Source: a virus. Taken from it: 64,000 bases of DNA. Position 1 is the first letter of the stretch. Every line of letters begins with the position of its first letter. The position numbers and the translations under genes are program-made. Shown here in pieces: positions 52,059 to 60,477 of the stretch. The notes beneath the pieces were generated by a model. It ran no database searches and was not told the origin of the DNA. It saw nothing but the letters and a program-made list of their open reading frames with translations. The DNA lies in the IMG/VR virus record IMGVR_UViG_3300027728_000006, positions 40,352 to 104,351 of that record. One strand, given 5' to 3'.

Positions 52059-53105
52059 TTATTTCTTTGAATTTTTGGTATCCGTAGCTCTTATAGCATC
52101 ATAAATATTCAATTCTCCGCCTTTATTTTGAGCAGCGTCCAGTAAGTTTGAATCATCAAGCCGAGAATTCATCCCGATCTCTTCGTAGTCAGACTTTTTT
52201 GCCCCCACTAATGAGGTTATTCTACCGCTTCTTTCACCGCGACTGTTCTTTTGGTTGGGAGACTTATCTAAAGCTTTCCTTGTTTTTGATGAAGAAGAAC
52301 CACTTTCACACCAATCTACTAATTTTGAAGGGTCACAGAGTATTTCATCTGATATCTTTTCAGTTGTGTTATTTATCATTTTTCTATACATCGAAGCGTA
52401 AGAAAAAATATCTATTTGATAAGTAGTTAGTTGAGTTATTGGTTTTCCATAAAAGTTATATATTGGGAAATCTGAGCCAGTTAATAAAATTAAATTTTGA
52501 AAAAACCCTGTAGCAGCCACATATTTCAAATTATCTATTTTTAATAAATCTAATATTTTAGATATCTGAATCCACACCTCGTCATATACCTCATCCTCTA
52601 GGCAATCAAAGTAATCATTATTGTCAGAAACTGAAATAGAAAACGAAACATCTTTAAAAAGCAAATTATTCAAATAATAACGATGATAGTATTTTTCAGC
52701 GTATTCTTCCGCAGTAGTTGGTATAATACTTTTTCTTTCAGTTAAAATCTTATTGACTTTTCTTATTTCTTCGTCTATAGTTTTTTGAACACCATCCCTT
52801 TGAGATGGTAACATTAATTTTGATTTTGTTTTTATTAAATTTTCAATAAAGACGCGAGATTGGGCAATTTGGCTCTCTCTTTCCTTAGACCACCATTTTT
52901 TTTCTATATAAAATTTTAAATATTCCTCTTCAGTTTTTACACCATTTTTCTTAGCAATATCCAAACCTTCGCTATAGCGGTTTTTTAAAACTATTTTATC
53001 AGCATAATTAACATGCTTGAAAAAACATTTTTCACTAGATAGCCTTATCTCATCATGCCCCAAACAGATGCTGTGGTAAATCTTTTGGACCTCGTCATAG
53101 TCCAT
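52059..53105 (-). CDS. putative tail assembly protein upstream of the tape measure
   Basis: The 348-residue protein is largely helical with many charged residues (EEYLKFYIEKKWWSKERESQ and EEIRKVNKILTERKSIIPTT) and a basic, disordered serine-rich tail. I recognise no enzyme motif. The position, just before the tape measure and after another helical protein, is where tail assembly chaperones occur in long-tailed phages. The pair has no programmed frameshift that I can find. The assignment is therefore only by context. Confidence 0.5.
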   Translation of the reverse strand: MDYDEVQKIYHSICLGHDEIRLSSEKCFFKHVNYADKIVLKNRYSEGLDIAKKNGVKTEEEYLKFYIEKKWWSKERESQIAQSRVFIENLIKTKSKLMLPSQRDGVQKTIDEEIRKVNKILTERKSIIPTTAEEYAEKYYHRYYLNNLLFKDVSFSISVSDNNDYFDCLEDEVYDEVWIQISKILDLLKIDNLKYVAATGFFQNLILLTGSDFPIYNFYGKPITQLTTYQIDIFSYASMYRKMINNTTEKISDEILCDPSKLVDWCESGSSSSKTRKALDKSPNQKNSRGERSGRITSLVGAKKSDYEEIGMNSRLDDSNLLDAAQNKGGELNIYDAIRATDTKNSKK

Positions 53106-53122
53106 ATTTTATATAAAGTTAC

Positions 53123-53926
53123 TTACAAGTTTTCAACTGAGACATTCGAAGAATCCTGCTTCTCCTCTACAGCGGGCTCATCAATTTCTTTTTTAGCCTC
53201 ACTTAGACTTTCTTCCTTCTCGGTCTCCCGCTGCTCTTCTTCAATTCTCTTTAAGAATTCATTGTCTAAAAGCTCAAACTCATAAAAATTATTAGCACTA
53301 CCCAAATACCAAATTGTTACAAGATAATTAATTCTAGAAAAAACTTTATTAAGAAAATCGTTAGTTTCGACTACTTCGTCATAATAATCTAACTTAGAAT
53401 CTATGTCGCCGCCATTTAATAAAGCCTTGTGATCACCAATTGAGTCCACTTCTACTCCCAAATTTGCCGCCCACCAAACTATTGACTTATTGCGAGCCTT
53501 AGCCTCCGCAGTATACTCAAAGGCATTAATTTGTGAAAGCTCTAAATCCTGCATCTGCTTTCTCAATAAAACTGTCTCCGCCTGCAATTCTAACAATTTA
53601 CTCTTCTCTTCCTCACTTCTTTCGCTTTCTTTCTTTGCAGAAAGTTTTTCAATTTTTTCACGAGTCTCTGACAATTCAACAAACACTGCAGAATATTCTT
53701 TTTTTTCAGCTTCTGAAATTGTTCCGCCTTGATCTTTAAACATTTTATCCCAAAGAATTTTTGGCAATATTCCAGATCCTATAAATTGAGATAATTTTGA
53801 GGCATAATAAAGCTCGCCCTCTTCTTTTAATTTTCTATTTGGTTTTAAAATCGCAAATTTACGACTTACTCCAGAATCATTCTTTGCTTCAAATGAATAC
53901 AGATATTTTTTATTTTTATCACTCAT
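53123..53926 (-). CDS. putative tail assembly chaperone
   Basis: This 267-residue protein is helical and highly charged, with a coiled-coil segment rich in E and K at about 80-130 (ETREKIEKLSAKKESERSEE) and an acidic C-terminus. It sits second upstream of the tape measure in the tail block, after the tail tube and small genes, the typical position of tail chaperones. There is an AAGGA ribosome binding site before the ATG and tandem AAATAAACGGT repeats just upstream. The function is inferred from position. Confidence 0.5.
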   Translation of the reverse strand: MSDKNKKYLYSFEAKNDSGVSRKFAILKPNRKLKEEGELYYASKLSQFIGSGILPKILWDKMFKDQGGTISEAEKKEYSAVFVELSETREKIEKLSAKKESERSEEEKSKLLELQAETVLLRKQMQDLELSQINAFEYTAEAKARNKSIVWWAANLGVEVDSIGDHKALLNGGDIDSKLDYYDEVVETNDFLNKVFSRINYLVTIWYLGSANNFYEFELLDNEFLKRIEEEQRETEKEESLSEAKKEIDEPAVEEKQDSSNVSVENL

Positions 53927-53943
53927 AATTTTTCCTTTTTCCT

Positions 53944-53975
53944 TTTATTTTACCGTTTATTTTACCGTTTATTTT
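53944..53975. repeat. tandem AAAATAAACGGT repeat upstream of a chaperone-like gene
   Basis: Two full copies and one partial copy of AAAATAAACGGT occur just before the ribosome binding site of the 53926 gene on the minus strand. It could be an expansion site or a protein binding site. Confidence 0.6.
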
Positions 53976-54032
53976 ATTTTTTTAAATAAATTTTATTTCA
54001 AAATTACAGATAGCGCTCAAAAGAATGTGCAT

Positions 54033-54266
54033 TTAAACTATTTCCATGCTTGAAAAAAGAGAAGAAATTTGTTCTTCAGAATTTCTAACGGCGGCATTTC
54101 CCCTATCAAGAATTTCTTTTCTTTTAAGTGAATATTCTTGTTCGTCAATTAAGCCTCTCTTTAATAATTCTTCAACGTAAACTAGGTGAGAAATGAATAA
54201 GAACTTCATTTCTTTTTCTATCTTTTGTGACAAGAACTTGTCAAAATTAAATTCAAATTTTTGCAT
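54033..54266 (-). CDS. small SHOCT-like protein
   Basis: This 77-residue protein has the helix-turn-helix-like segment VYVEELLKRGLIDEQEYSLK, which matches the SHOCT motif (L.kL.elr..GlIteeEF..kK..lL). SHOCT segments are short C-terminal oligomerisation elements, but here the motif is nearly the whole protein. It is transcribed right after the tail tube terminator and may be part of the tail chaperone unit. The role is unknown. Confidence 0.5.
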   Translation of the reverse strand: MQKFEFNFDKFLSQKIEKEMKFLFISHLVYVEELLKRGLIDEQEYSLKRKEILDRGNAAVRNSEEQISSLFSSMEIV

Positions 54267-54309
54267 AATCCTTTTAAACCTTACTTTTAATTTCCTTTTT
54301 TCCTAAATG

Positions 54310-54318
54310 CTATTACAC
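54310..54318 (-). promoter_or_regulatory. late-type GTGTAATAG box just past the tail-tube terminator
   Basis: The minus strand reads ATTGTGTAATAGC, with the box only 8 bases past the terminator and about 44 bases before the ATG at 54266. It would restart transcription for the chaperone and tape measure genes. Confidence 0.4.
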
Positions 54319-54325
54319 AATAAAT

Positions 54326-54357
54326 AAAAAAAAGAGACTCCGAAGAGTCTCTTTTTA
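54326..54357 (-). terminator. strong intrinsic terminator after the tail tube operon
   Basis: The minus strand forms an eight-base-pair stem AGAGACTC-TTCG-GAGTCTCT capped by a UUCG tetraloop closed by C-G, then a T-run. It lies after the 101-residue gene that follows the tail tube gene and separates the two units. Confidence 0.85.
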
Positions 54358-54380
54358 ATAATATATAATATTATAAGGTA

Positions 54381-54686
54381 TTAATTAAATAAGTTTTTTA
54401 CTGAATGAGTTACTTTAGATGATTGACCAGGAACAGGAATCGAAGCAGTAATTGCAGGCTCCTGCTCTAATTTAACAGGCTCAACTTTTGGCTGGACTTC
54501 AACTTTTGGCTGGACTTCAACTTTTGGTTTACCATTCAATTTAAAATTTTCAGAAATATAATCGAAGTCATGACTTGAAAGCTCCACGCTACTGCCTTGA
54601 ACTTTTCCTCTTTTTTTAACCTCTTCAACGTACCCAGCGGCTCTCTCACGAGCCGCCGAATAAATTGTTTTTAGTGGAATTTTCAT
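54381..54686 (-). CDS. small hypothetical protein with PKVEVQ repeats
   Basis: This 101-residue protein has an N-terminal helical part with KTIYSAARERAAGYVEEVKK and a proline-rich middle with two exact repeats of PKVEVQ followed by PKVEPV. It follows the tail tube gene in the same unit. The repeats look like a flexible, extended spacer. No function was recognised. Confidence 0.55.
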   Translation of the reverse strand: MKIPLKTIYSAARERAAGYVEEVKKRGKVQGSSVELSSHDFDYISENFKLNGKPKVEVQPKVEVQPKVEPVKLEQEPAITASIPVPGQSSKVTHSVKNLFN

Positions 54687-54705
54687 TTTTTAAAAATGAA
54701 TTTTA

Positions 54706-55809
54706 TTAGGGGGCTACCGGATAACTTCCAGACATGAAAACGCCCTTGGTCGAATCTTCAGGTCCGCCGATACTTACTTCATACTCAAGAGACACAGAAG
54801 CATTATCACCGATTGAAGTAGTCAAGCTTTCTGACAATAATTTTGCACCTTTCAATTGAGCAATAAGTGCCGGAGCGCCATTCCCCGAACAGTCATTCTT
54901 TTTCATTGTTATCGTGAGCGTATACACATCAGTCTCGCAAAGAAGATTAGCCAAGTTAAAGTCAGCCAATTCACCCATCTGAGCTTCAACAGAAAGTGAG
55001 GCTGTCACAGGGAAATCAATTTCACGACTAAATGGGAATCTGCTACCTAATTTCTCAATTGGAGTTCTACTCAAGTCAGTTGACAAAGTAAAACTTTGAA
55101 TTTTAATATCATTTGCCTCAAAGCCTTTGACCTGGTCATTACTTAAAGTAAAAGTAATATCTCCAGGTCTTAAAACTGTAACTTGAGTATCATTGTCATC
55201 TCCTGAAGATTGAGGTATTGTGAAAGATATTCCTGTGATCTTCGTACCAGCAGCAGGATCAATAGCTGGAATATGATTTACACCAGTGATGTCAGAGTAA
55301 ACTGCAAAATTGAGAGCCTCAAAGTCGGCACTTGCTGTTGGCACGTCTCCAACTGAAGCCTCCAATGAATAAGATGTTAAGAATGCATTTCCTAAACCGA
55401 ATACGCCAGTTTTGTCGCCGACATATCCCACATTATCGCTACCCTCCTTGGCAACAGTTAAAAAGTAATTCTTTTCATCAGTCTTTTTATTTAAGATACC
55501 CGATAAAATTGATACTGGCAGTCCACTTAATCCGCAAACACTAAGTCCAACATAGCTTTCATTACTTCCATCAGTTGGGTACCATGAAGTACTCATGTTA
55601 ACAGTTGGAGCCTCAACTTCGATACGGTCGATAGCAGCTAATTGACCATATTGGTTAATATCGGTGAAGTTTCTTGAAAAGTCTGAGTCCCAGCTTTGAA
55701 CGCGAGTTAGCTGAGCTATGTCGCCAACTCCAGTATGAGAGCCTGAGCGGGCTGAATTTTGTCCAGCATATAAAGCTAAACTTTGATAAATGATACGATT
55801 TCTTGACAT
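54706..55809 (-). CDS. major tail tube protein
   Basis: The 367-residue protein starts MSRNRIIYQSLALYAGQNS and has a beta-rich fold with 'FSREIDFPVTASLSVEAQMG', 'DVYTLTITMKKND' and 'ASVSLEYEVSIGGPED', matching major tail tube proteins. Tail tube genes normally sit between the connector genes and the tape measure, as here. No tail sheath gene is next to it, so a siphovirus-like tail is favoured over a contractile one. A strong terminator follows after one small gene, which fits high expression. Confidence 0.75.
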   Translation of the reverse strand: MSRNRIIYQSLALYAGQNSARSGSHTGVGDIAQLTRVQSWDSDFSRNFTDINQYGQLAAIDRIEVEAPTVNMSTSWYPTDGSNESYVGLSVCGLSGLPVSILSGILNKKTDEKNYFLTVAKEGSDNVGYVGDKTGVFGLGNAFLTSYSLEASVGDVPTASADFEALNFAVYSDITGVNHIPAIDPAAGTKITGISFTIPQSSGDDNDTQVTVLRPGDITFTLSNDQVKGFEANDIKIQSFTLSTDLSRTPIEKLGSRFPFSREIDFPVTASLSVEAQMGELADFNLANLLCETDVYTLTITMKKNDCSGNGAPALIAQLKGAKLLSESLTTSIGDNASVSLEYEVSIGGPEDSTKGVFMSGSYPVAP

Positions 55810-55911
55810 ATTTTTATATTATTGTTGATGTTTTTAGTTTTATTCCTATTAAAAAGAAAAAAAAATAAATTATGCAAATTATTACATTTAAAAATTATCG
55901 TTGGGAACAAT

Positions 55912-56757
55912 TTAAAATCTGGGCATTCTTATTGTTTTTAATTTAAAATCAGCAAAACCGCCCCAAACGCCTTCCTTTATTAGCTTGTTAACTCTTTCAT
56001 CAAATTTTGAAATCCTTACAGAGTCTATGTAAACTAAGTTATTCGAATACTGAATTGACAGATTTCTATAATTATATCCACTAGTTTCAGATTTAAAATC
56101 TCCAAATATATTAAATGGAATTCCAGAGGACGGAATCAAAGAAAAGCTTTTTCTTGCGGAATCTTGCAAAATGGAATTTAAAGAATCTAACTTAAAGGCT
56201 GTATCAGAAAATATTGTACATCTAAATTCATGATTAGATTCATCCAATCCACCAAAAGCAAAAGGCTCATTTTCTCCAAAAAAATTCTTAACATAAATAA
56301 GTGGATATGGCTCAAGTGAATTTGGCAGCGCTCCAGTTATAGCATTAGATAAAACTGGGTCATTTAAAAAAAGCTGGGTTTCGTCTTTAGCAGTCAAGAA
56401 AAGATTAAATTCCTTAGTGGCAAAATTTGTCTGAATATTTGAAATTGAAGCGGGCACAGTATTATCAAAAATTAATCTCCCCATCCCGTAGTCAACTTTC
56501 ATTCCAGAAGCACCTTTTGGATAAAAATTTCCACTTATATTTGCGCCGGAACATATTGCAGCATCATAAATACTAGAATCAGCAACCCATTGCCTGTATT
56601 GAGATTGATAAACGGTATAGTTATTAAAATATGGATCAGAAGAAGGATAAAGAATTCCAGACTGAATATTTATAAAAGCATCACCCCTGCTGCAGACTTC
56701 ATGATCTAAAAACAGCATAAACGAGGCGGACAATTCATTAACAAAAGAAGCTTTCAT
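55912..56757 (-). CDS. tail terminator or tail completion candidate
   Basis: This 281-residue protein has no clear motif. Its beta-rich pattern with FNLFLTAKDETQLFLND and the conserved-looking YLVYIDS-like and RISKFDERVNKLIKEG segments suggest a virion assembly protein. It lies between the neck candidate and the tail tube gene, where tail terminators usually lie. A GTGTAAA sequence precedes it in the gap after the neck gene. Position is the main support. Confidence 0.45.
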   Translation of the reverse strand: MKASFVNELSASFMLFLDHEVCSRGDAFINIQSGILYPSSDPYFNNYTVYQSQYRQWVADSSIYDAAICSGANISGNFYPKGASGMKVDYGMGRLIFDNTVPASISNIQTNFATKEFNLFLTAKDETQLFLNDPVLSNAITGALPNSLEPYPLIYVKNFFGENEPFAFGGLDESNHEFRCTIFSDTAFKLDSLNSILQDSARKSFSLIPSSGIPFNIFGDFKSETSGYNYRNLSIQYSNNLVYIDSVRISKFDERVNKLIKEGVWGGFADFKLKTIRMPRF

Positions 56758-56761
56758 ATTT

Positions 56762-57352
56762 TTAATTATTTACACTAAATAGTCTTTTTAGAAAATTATT
56801 ATACATTCTCGAAAAATAAGAAGTGTTTTTAAATACCGCAGATCTAACTTTATTATCTGACTGAACGCCGCCACCAGACCTTCCAGAATTAGATCTTGAA
56901 ATAAAATATCCCAATCCACTTATTCCTTTTTCTATTCCAGTTAGCCAACTTCTACCAGCAGCCCATGGTATTGGCGTTTTATTTTCAAATTCGTCCATTG
57001 AAGGAACGAAAACCTTAAAAACAATTTGACCATATGGCTTACCCCTTTCAGATTTTCCAGATCCAACCATTCTTATTTTATTTATTAAATTTTTAACAAT
57101 TTCAGTGGGTTTTGAGCCACCATTAAAACCTATGAAAGAAAAAATATTCCCGTAGCCCCCCAAGGTTCCGGAAGTATTTTCGCTACTTTCGCCAGCGTCC
57201 ATTTCCTCTGTGACAGAATGCGATTCAAATTCATTTAAAAATTGCTTTCTTTCATCTTCAAGTTTACTCTCAGCTATCTCCAATGCTGCACTTTTTATTT
57301 CTGACAAGTTTCCAATGTTGAGTCGCAAAGTTTTTTTATCTAACGTAGCCAT
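56762..57352 (-). CDS. putative neck/tail completion protein
   Basis: The 196-residue protein has a helical N-terminus (NIGNLSEIKSAALEIAESKL), a glycine-rich loop, then IPWAAGRSWLTGIEKGISGL and a flexible serine/glycine tail. The aromatic-glycine 'W.aGRSWL.GIE.GIsG' segment resembles HK97 gp10-like neck/tail-completion proteins. It lies five bases from the next gene in the connector group. The assignment is moderate. Confidence 0.5.
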   Translation of the reverse strand: MATLDKKTLRLNIGNLSEIKSAALEIAESKLEDERKQFLNEFESHSVTEEMDAGESSENTSGTLGGYGNIFSFIGFNGGSKPTEIVKNLINKIRMVGSGKSERGKPYGQIVFKVFVPSMDEFENKTPIPWAAGRSWLTGIEKGISGLGYFISRSNSGRSGGGVQSDNKVRSAVFKNTSYFSRMYNNFLKRLFSVNN

Positions 57353-57362
57353 GGCGCTGTTT

Positions 57363-57809
57363 TTAATTCACTTCCTTCACAAACACTGTATAAAAATCAA
57401 TCGAAATTAATCCATGAGGTTTAGAAAATCCAATCCACTCACAACTTTTGCCGTCTATCAAAAACTCCTTGTATCCATTTATGAAATCAAAAGCGTCTCT
57501 TTTCATTTTTAATCTACAATTATTATCATGAATTTTTGGTCTAACCTCATTTGTTGGTCCGCCAAAAAGCTCTTTCGATGGATCCTGCCACATAATCCTC
57601 ATTTTAAATACCCCAGAAACTGGAATTAATTGCTCGACAGTAGAAGACTGAGAAGATCTATCATAAAAATAATTATGAGATTGATCTTGAGTTTGGACTA
57701 TAACTTTCTTAGGCTCTTTTATAACGACGACGTCTCTGCCAAATGACTCATGAATGTCATTAAAGACAGATGAGTAAGAAGATTTCTGAAAATCTGAAAA
57801 AAAGTTCAT
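57363..57809 (-). CDS. putative head-tail connector protein
   Basis: This 148-residue protein has FKMRIMWQDPSKELFGG and EWIGFSKPHGLISIDFYTVF and probably folds as a small beta barrel, as in head completion or stopper proteins. No catalytic residue was seen. It stands in the connector group between the gp6-like and neck candidates. The assignment rests on position and size. Confidence 0.45.
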   Translation of the reverse strand: MNFFSDFQKSSYSSVFNDIHESFGRDVVVIKEPKKVIVQTQDQSHNYFYDRSSQSSTVEQLIPVSGVFKMRIMWQDPSKELFGGPTNEVRPKIHDNNCRLKMKRDAFDFINGYKEFLIDGKSCEWIGFSKPHGLISIDFYTVFVKEVN

Positions 57810-57817
57810 ATTTAGTA

Positions 57818-58375
57818 TTAATAAATATAGTCTCTATCTGATCTGTAATCGTTATAATCAGAAGAAACACCTCGATAGGATGTTCCAGCAACAGTATCAT
57901 CTCCAACAACTTGCTGAGGACCAGAATTATACTTAATATAATTAATAATCATCCTGTCTAACTCCTCCCTGGAATCCTTAGCCATAGACTTGAAAGTCTT
58001 AGCGACTTCATTTCTGTTCATTCTGGTTATCGAAGAGTCGCCCTCTTTTAGGGAAGTCCAATCATTCCCACCTAAAGCTCCTCCAATCCCACTTAATGAA
58101 TATCTAGCTTGTTTATTATAAAAATCAACTTCAAATATTTTTTTATAAATAGCCATCTGTTCCGAATTTAGATCAGGAACAATGTCATAACTTACTATTT
58201 CGCCGTATTGACCAGTGGCGTAACTGCCAGAAAAACAACCATCTATTAAGTTATTTAATTTTCCAACATTAGAGTTTCCAGCAAACCAATTTGCTAAAAA
58301 TTCAGTAGAGTAACCAGCAGATTCGCCGATATCTTCGTGGACAGATTGTATAAATTCATCATAATAAGTAGCCAT
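57818..58375 (-). CDS. putative head-tail adaptor protein
   Basis: The 185-residue protein starts MATYYDEFIQSVHEDIGESA and is mostly helical with LNNLIDGCF, then IYKKIFEVDFYNKQAR. This is the look of gp6-type head-tail adaptors, which form a dodecameric ring under the portal. A GTGTAAC sequence precedes the ATG. It is followed by the connector candidate nine bases on. The assignment is moderate, from size, helical make-up and place. Confidence 0.5.
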   Translation of the reverse strand: MATYYDEFIQSVHEDIGESAGYSTEFLANWFAGNSNVGKLNNLIDGCFSGSYATGQYGEIVSYDIVPDLNSEQMAIYKKIFEVDFYNKQARYSLSGIGGALGGNDWTSLKEGDSSITRMNRNEVAKTFKSMAKDSREELDRMIINYIKYNSGPQQVVGDDTVAGTSYRGVSSDYNDYRSDRDYIY

Positions 58376-58418
58376 ATTATATTGTTACACTAATAGCTAC
58401 CTCAATGTTTATTTTTTA

Positions 58419-58796
58419 TTAAGCGCCCTCTCTCAAAATTCTTCTAGCATTCGGACTCAAAGAAGAAGCGTTACAATCTTGGTAAGCATTAGCATATTGA
58501 TCAGTTCTGCTAATTAGCATTCTTGAGCCTTGAAATCTCCTAAATTCTCTAGCCAGTCTCTCTTTCAATACTCTTTTTTCAACAGAGGGAACTAGCCCAA
58601 CCTTTTCAGCGTGTCTTTGAAGATCGGTTGTATTAAGTTCATTAATATAGCTTTCATACTCTTCCATTTTTGAAGTTTTGTATGGATTACTATTATCCTG
58701 ACCCAGAAGCGCATCCAAAGTTTGAAAACATTCAGTTTCATCAATATGCTTACCGTCAACTTGATCTAATTCTTTTATTTTTTTATTTTTATTCAT
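58419..58796 (-). CDS. small SAP-like protein
   Basis: The 125-residue protein includes TDLQRHAEKVGLVPSVEKRV and LKERLAREFRRFQGSRM, which together look like a SAP-type helix-turn-helix for DNA binding. It begins with a charged leader MNKNKKIKELDQVDGK. It is transcribed before the head-tail connectors. A link to DNA packaging or the portal is possible but not shown. Confidence 0.5.
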   Translation of the reverse strand: MNKNKKIKELDQVDGKHIDETECFQTLDALLGQDNSNPYKTSKMEEYESYINELNTTDLQRHAEKVGLVPSVEKRVLKERLAREFRRFQGSRMLISRTDQYANAYQDCNASSLSPNARRILREGA

Positions 58797-58838
58797 ATTA
58801 GCTATATTACTTGAATTTATTATTAATTTATAATAAAA

Positions 58839-59240
58839 TTATCTAAGACTGTCAATTTGAGCTTGAAAATATCCACTAAGCTGCAGTAAAAAACCCAAAG
58901 TAACGGCATCCCCAGTTATAGTTGGCCATTGTAAATTAATTATTTTGGTATTCCTCATATTTATTCCAGAGCATGTTATTTGCCCAGATACATCAAGTGC
59001 AGAAACGGGACTTTCATTATTTATTCCGACCCCATCTTGATTAACAAAAAGACTACTAACACCAGAACTATCTGACCCAATCTGTATCCCGCTCCCAAAA
59101 TAACCAAAACCATTTTCAACATTTAAATTGCCACTAGAAATATGCAAAGCTTCTGACGGTTGCTTTGTACCAATGCCAATAGAATCGGAAAAATATCCCG
59201 ATTTGCTTTCAAATAATTTAGATCTAAATATAGCCGACAT
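58839..59240 (-). CDS. short fibre-like protein with GIGT repeats
   Basis: The 133-residue protein has two copies of a repeat of the type 'GIGT..PseaLhvsG': IGIGTKQPSEALHISSG and VGINNESPVSALDVSG. This is common in trimeric tail fibre shafts. The C-terminus is a helical QLSGYFQAQIDSLR tail. It has an AAAAGGA ribosome binding site and a GTGTATAAT promoter box 61 bases upstream. It is short and lacks a receptor-binding head, so it may be a shaft fragment. Confidence 0.65.
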   Translation of the reverse strand: MSAIFRSKLFESKSGYFSDSIGIGTKQPSEALHISSGNLNVENGFGYFGSGIQIGSDSSGVSSLFVNQDGVGINNESPVSALDVSGQITCSGINMRNTKIINLQWPTITGDAVTLGFLLQLSGYFQAQIDSLR

Positions 59241-59295
59241 TTGTCCTTTTAATCACCCGCTTACCAGTTTGGCACTCTAAAAAACTGCAGTTTAT

Positions 59296-59320
59296 CAATT
59301 ATTATACACGTTAATAATTG
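59296..59320. promoter_or_regulatory. inverted repeat around a GTGTATAAT box
   Basis: Perfect nine-base arms CAATTATTA (59296-59304) and TAATAATTG (59312-59320) flank a TACACGT loop. On the minus strand the GTGTATAAT box (59301-59309) lies in the repeat, before the fibre gene at 59240. It may serve as an operator or as a promoter inside a terminator-like element. No T-run follows on the minus strand. Confidence 0.5.
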
Positions 59321-59357
59321 AAATTAAAAAAAACTAATTAAATTATAATATTTAGCG

Positions 59358-59579
59358 TCAAAATTTTCTTGGAATATGTAGCAAAATAGTACCTTCTTTG
59401 AAATTTGTATCAAATTGTAAAGGATCTCCTTCTACAACATCAAATATATCATATACTTCGTTTATATAAAACCCATAGTCATGTTTTTCTACTGTCAAGA
59501 TTTTTTGATTTAATTGCTCGTCTGTGAGCTTATTCAAGTCTTCTTTTAGTTGTTTATATGTATATTCATTCATCTTCAT
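59358..59579 (-). CDS. small hypothetical protein
   Basis: This 73-residue protein, MKMNEYTYKQLKEDLNKLTD then EQLNQKILTVEKHDYGFYIN, is a helix followed by beta strands and was not recognised as an enzyme. Similar 'LtdEqLnq.ivV' proteins are frequent in marine phages. It overlaps the end of the upstream glycosyltransferase by 14 bases, so translation may be coupled. The function is unknown. Confidence 0.55.
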   Translation of the reverse strand: MKMNEYTYKQLKEDLNKLTDEQLNQKILTVEKHDYGFYINEVYDIFDVVEGDPLQFDTNFKEGTILLHIPRKF

Positions 59580-60477
59580 TTCTGGAAATAAAATAATCTC
59601 TTATTTCCTTTTCGAATTTTTTACCACTTTCTGACAAGCATAACACTCCGTTATTGCACTCTAAATCTTTTTCAATGTTAAATCCTCTTTCATTAAAAAT
59701 TCCCAGCCTAACAGTGTAGTTTCTTTCTTTTATTTGACCATGATAATTATGCATTATTAATCCATCTAAATAATCTACTTTTGCATCTTTGGATTTTTCG
59801 CAATAGTCTCTGTACACATTACCCAATAATCTATAATGGAAATGTCCAAAATTTTGTTTAATTGCCTGTGCTAAAAACCCATCACCACCTCCGACAATAC
59901 ACTTGTCGCATAACCCACCAATTTTATCATAAAAATTCTTGTTTATGCACCACACATGCCCAGAGTGACTAAGGGTATTAGGTTTTTTTTGCATTTTTGG
60001 GTCGATAAACCATTCACAAAAACTTGTAATAGTATTATAACCCTTTTCTCTAAAATATTCATTATTTTCGTGAGATATTTTAAAGTTATTGTCCAGATAG
60101 AGGCAATCAGTAAACGGTTGAATGATATCACAGTGTTTTAATTTTTCGATACTTTCTAATGCCCAATTTGGATTAGCAAACTGTATATCTCTATCTATCC
60201 AACAACCATATTGCCAATTTTCTAGACTAGAAAATCCTATGTTTATTAAATTTTCCTTAACCCATAATACATCGTGCAATTTTACTTTTATATGCTTAAA
60301 AACCTGATCTCCGAAATCATCTAACCGAGCATTTTCATCTATAAATCCTTCGACAATTATTAATTCAGCATTAGAATATGATTTAAAGTTTTTTAAAAAT
60401 ATATTTAAATTTCGTTCGTTACTTTTATAACCAACAAAATTAAAATAGGGAAGTATTACGTATAATTTATCATTCAT
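59566..60477 (-). CDS. GT-A-type glycosyltransferase
   Basis: The 303-residue protein has WIDRDIQFANPNWA, whose DRD is the donor-binding acidic motif, and further on SGHVWCINKNFYDKIGG and CIVGGGDGFLAQAI, the acceptor side of GT-A folds (GT2/GT27-like). It overlaps the following small gene by 14 bases and the preceding glycosyltransferase by four. It probably modifies a surface glycan or the virion fibres. The acceptor is unknown. Confidence 0.75.
   Translation of the reverse strand: MNDKLYVILPYFNFVGYKSNERNLNIFLKNFKSYSNAELIIVEGFIDENARLDDFGDQVFKHIKVKLHDVLWVKENLINIGFSSLENWQYGCWIDRDIQFANPNWALESIEKLKHCDIIQPFTDCLYLDNNFKISHENNEYFREKGYNTITSFCEWFIDPKMQKKPNTLSHSGHVWCINKNFYDKIGGLCDKCIVGGGDGFLAQAIKQNFGHFHYRLLGNVYRDYCEKSKDAKVDYLDGLIMHNYHGQIKERNYTVRLGIFNERGFNIEKDLECNNGVLCLSESGKKFEKEIRDYFISRNEDE

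Noticed and set aside
53123-53140. Programmed frameshift site at the end of the first chaperone candidate
   Set aside because: No X-XXY-YYZ heptamer is seen near the stop codon, and the next gene has its own start.
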